A stretch of 64,000 bases of DNA, from the NCBI RefSeq assembly GCF_001556045.1, contig NZ_LSIC01000018.1:1-64000 (forward strand). Direction: 5' to 3'. Of this stretch, positions 63,915 through 64,000 are shown one piece after another; the stretch's first letter is position 1; each line of letters begins with the position of its first letter. The notes below the pieces were generated by a model. It ran no database searches, was not told the DNA's origin, and worked only from the letters and a program-made list of their open reading frames with translations. A program made the translations under genes and the position numbers. The DNA comes from Bradyrhizobium sp. CCH5-F6 (GTDB lineage: Bacteria; Pseudomonadota; Alphaproteobacteria; Rhizobiales; Xanthobacteraceae).

Positions 63915-64000
63915 TTTCTTGCTCCCGAAGCATGTTTGCTGGCCTCAACATCCGTCGGCAGGGCAGCTTTTCGCGAGCAGAATGATCGGCAATGTTCTGC
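63915..64000. other. Window end, 5' region of the sortase-substrate gene
   Basis: 86 bases before the window end, containing the upstream region of the vWA gene. The ribosome site GGGAGCAAG is visible just before its ATG. No other feature seen. Confidence 0.5.

Overview
The window is 64 kb of GC-rich, densely packed chromosomal DNA. It most resembles Bradyrhizobium or a close relative in the Nitrobacteraceae. The basis is alphaproteobacterial gene content (ispG, mtgA, Zur, multi-PAS GGDEF/EAL proteins, tct and urt transporters, a class GN sortase pair), an amino acid:carrier-protein ligase whose length and zinc-ligand positions match what I recall for B. japonicum Bll0957, and many intergenic palindromes of the kind common in that genus. 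I see no tRNA, rRNA, CRISPR array, transposase or prophage, so this reads as ordinary chromosome with accessory catabolic clusters. The genus is an inference.

Layout. 1-8.9 kb: the 3' end of a soluble PAS-type chemoreceptor, mutS, a pcaF-pcaH-pcaG protocatechuate (beta-ketoadipate) cluster, and a membrane chemoreceptor. 8.9-17.5 kb: an APH-like kinase, an EmrAB-type efflux operon with its MarR repressor, a Zur-like regulator, an EamA exporter, ispG, a 94-residue orphan and a periplasmic amidase. 17.5-29 kb: a CPA1 antiporter, a class A beta-lactamase, an NTF2-like protein, a GFA protein, a secreted caspase-like protein, a DUF1345 protein, a polyprenyl synthase, mtgA, rpmF, two orphans and a GGDEF/EAL protein with a ruined GGDEF motif. 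29-35.4 kb: a tctCBA carboxylate transporter and a four-PAS GGDEF-EAL protein. 35.7-39.5 kb: an aminoacyl-carrier-protein cluster (GNAT-like protein, aa:CP ligase, acyl-CoA-dehydrogenase-like flavoprotein and a divergent carrier protein). 39.6-45 kb: methylthioadenosine salvage (mtnP-mtnA), a HAD hydrolase, a secreted trypsin-like protease and a Baeyer-Villiger-type monooxygenase. 45-57.6 kb: a short-chain amide/urea regulon. 57.6-64 kb: an MCE protein, an ADP-forming acyl-CoA synthetase, and the class GN sortase with its LPKTAT-tailed VIT/vWA substrate.

The most interesting unit is 45.1-57.6 kb. A response regulator and a giant fusion protein (NCS1 nucleobase/allantoin-type permease + cysteine-rich module + hybrid histidine kinase + receiver) are transcribed away from urtABCDE-fmdA-fmdB-amiE. 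There is no urease. The two hydrolases (formamidase-type FmdA and aliphatic amidase AmiE) suggest that the UrtABCDE-type transporter imports short amides. The permease-like module of the kinase may sense the same or a related compound. A perfect 6-6-6 inverted repeat in the divergent promoter is a candidate binding site for the LuxR-type regulator.

The second is 35.7-39.5 kb. An amino acid is predicted to be loaded on a small carrier protein by a tRNA-synthetase-like ligase, next to a flavoprotein and an acyltransferase-like protein, implying a small non-ribosomal product that I cannot name.
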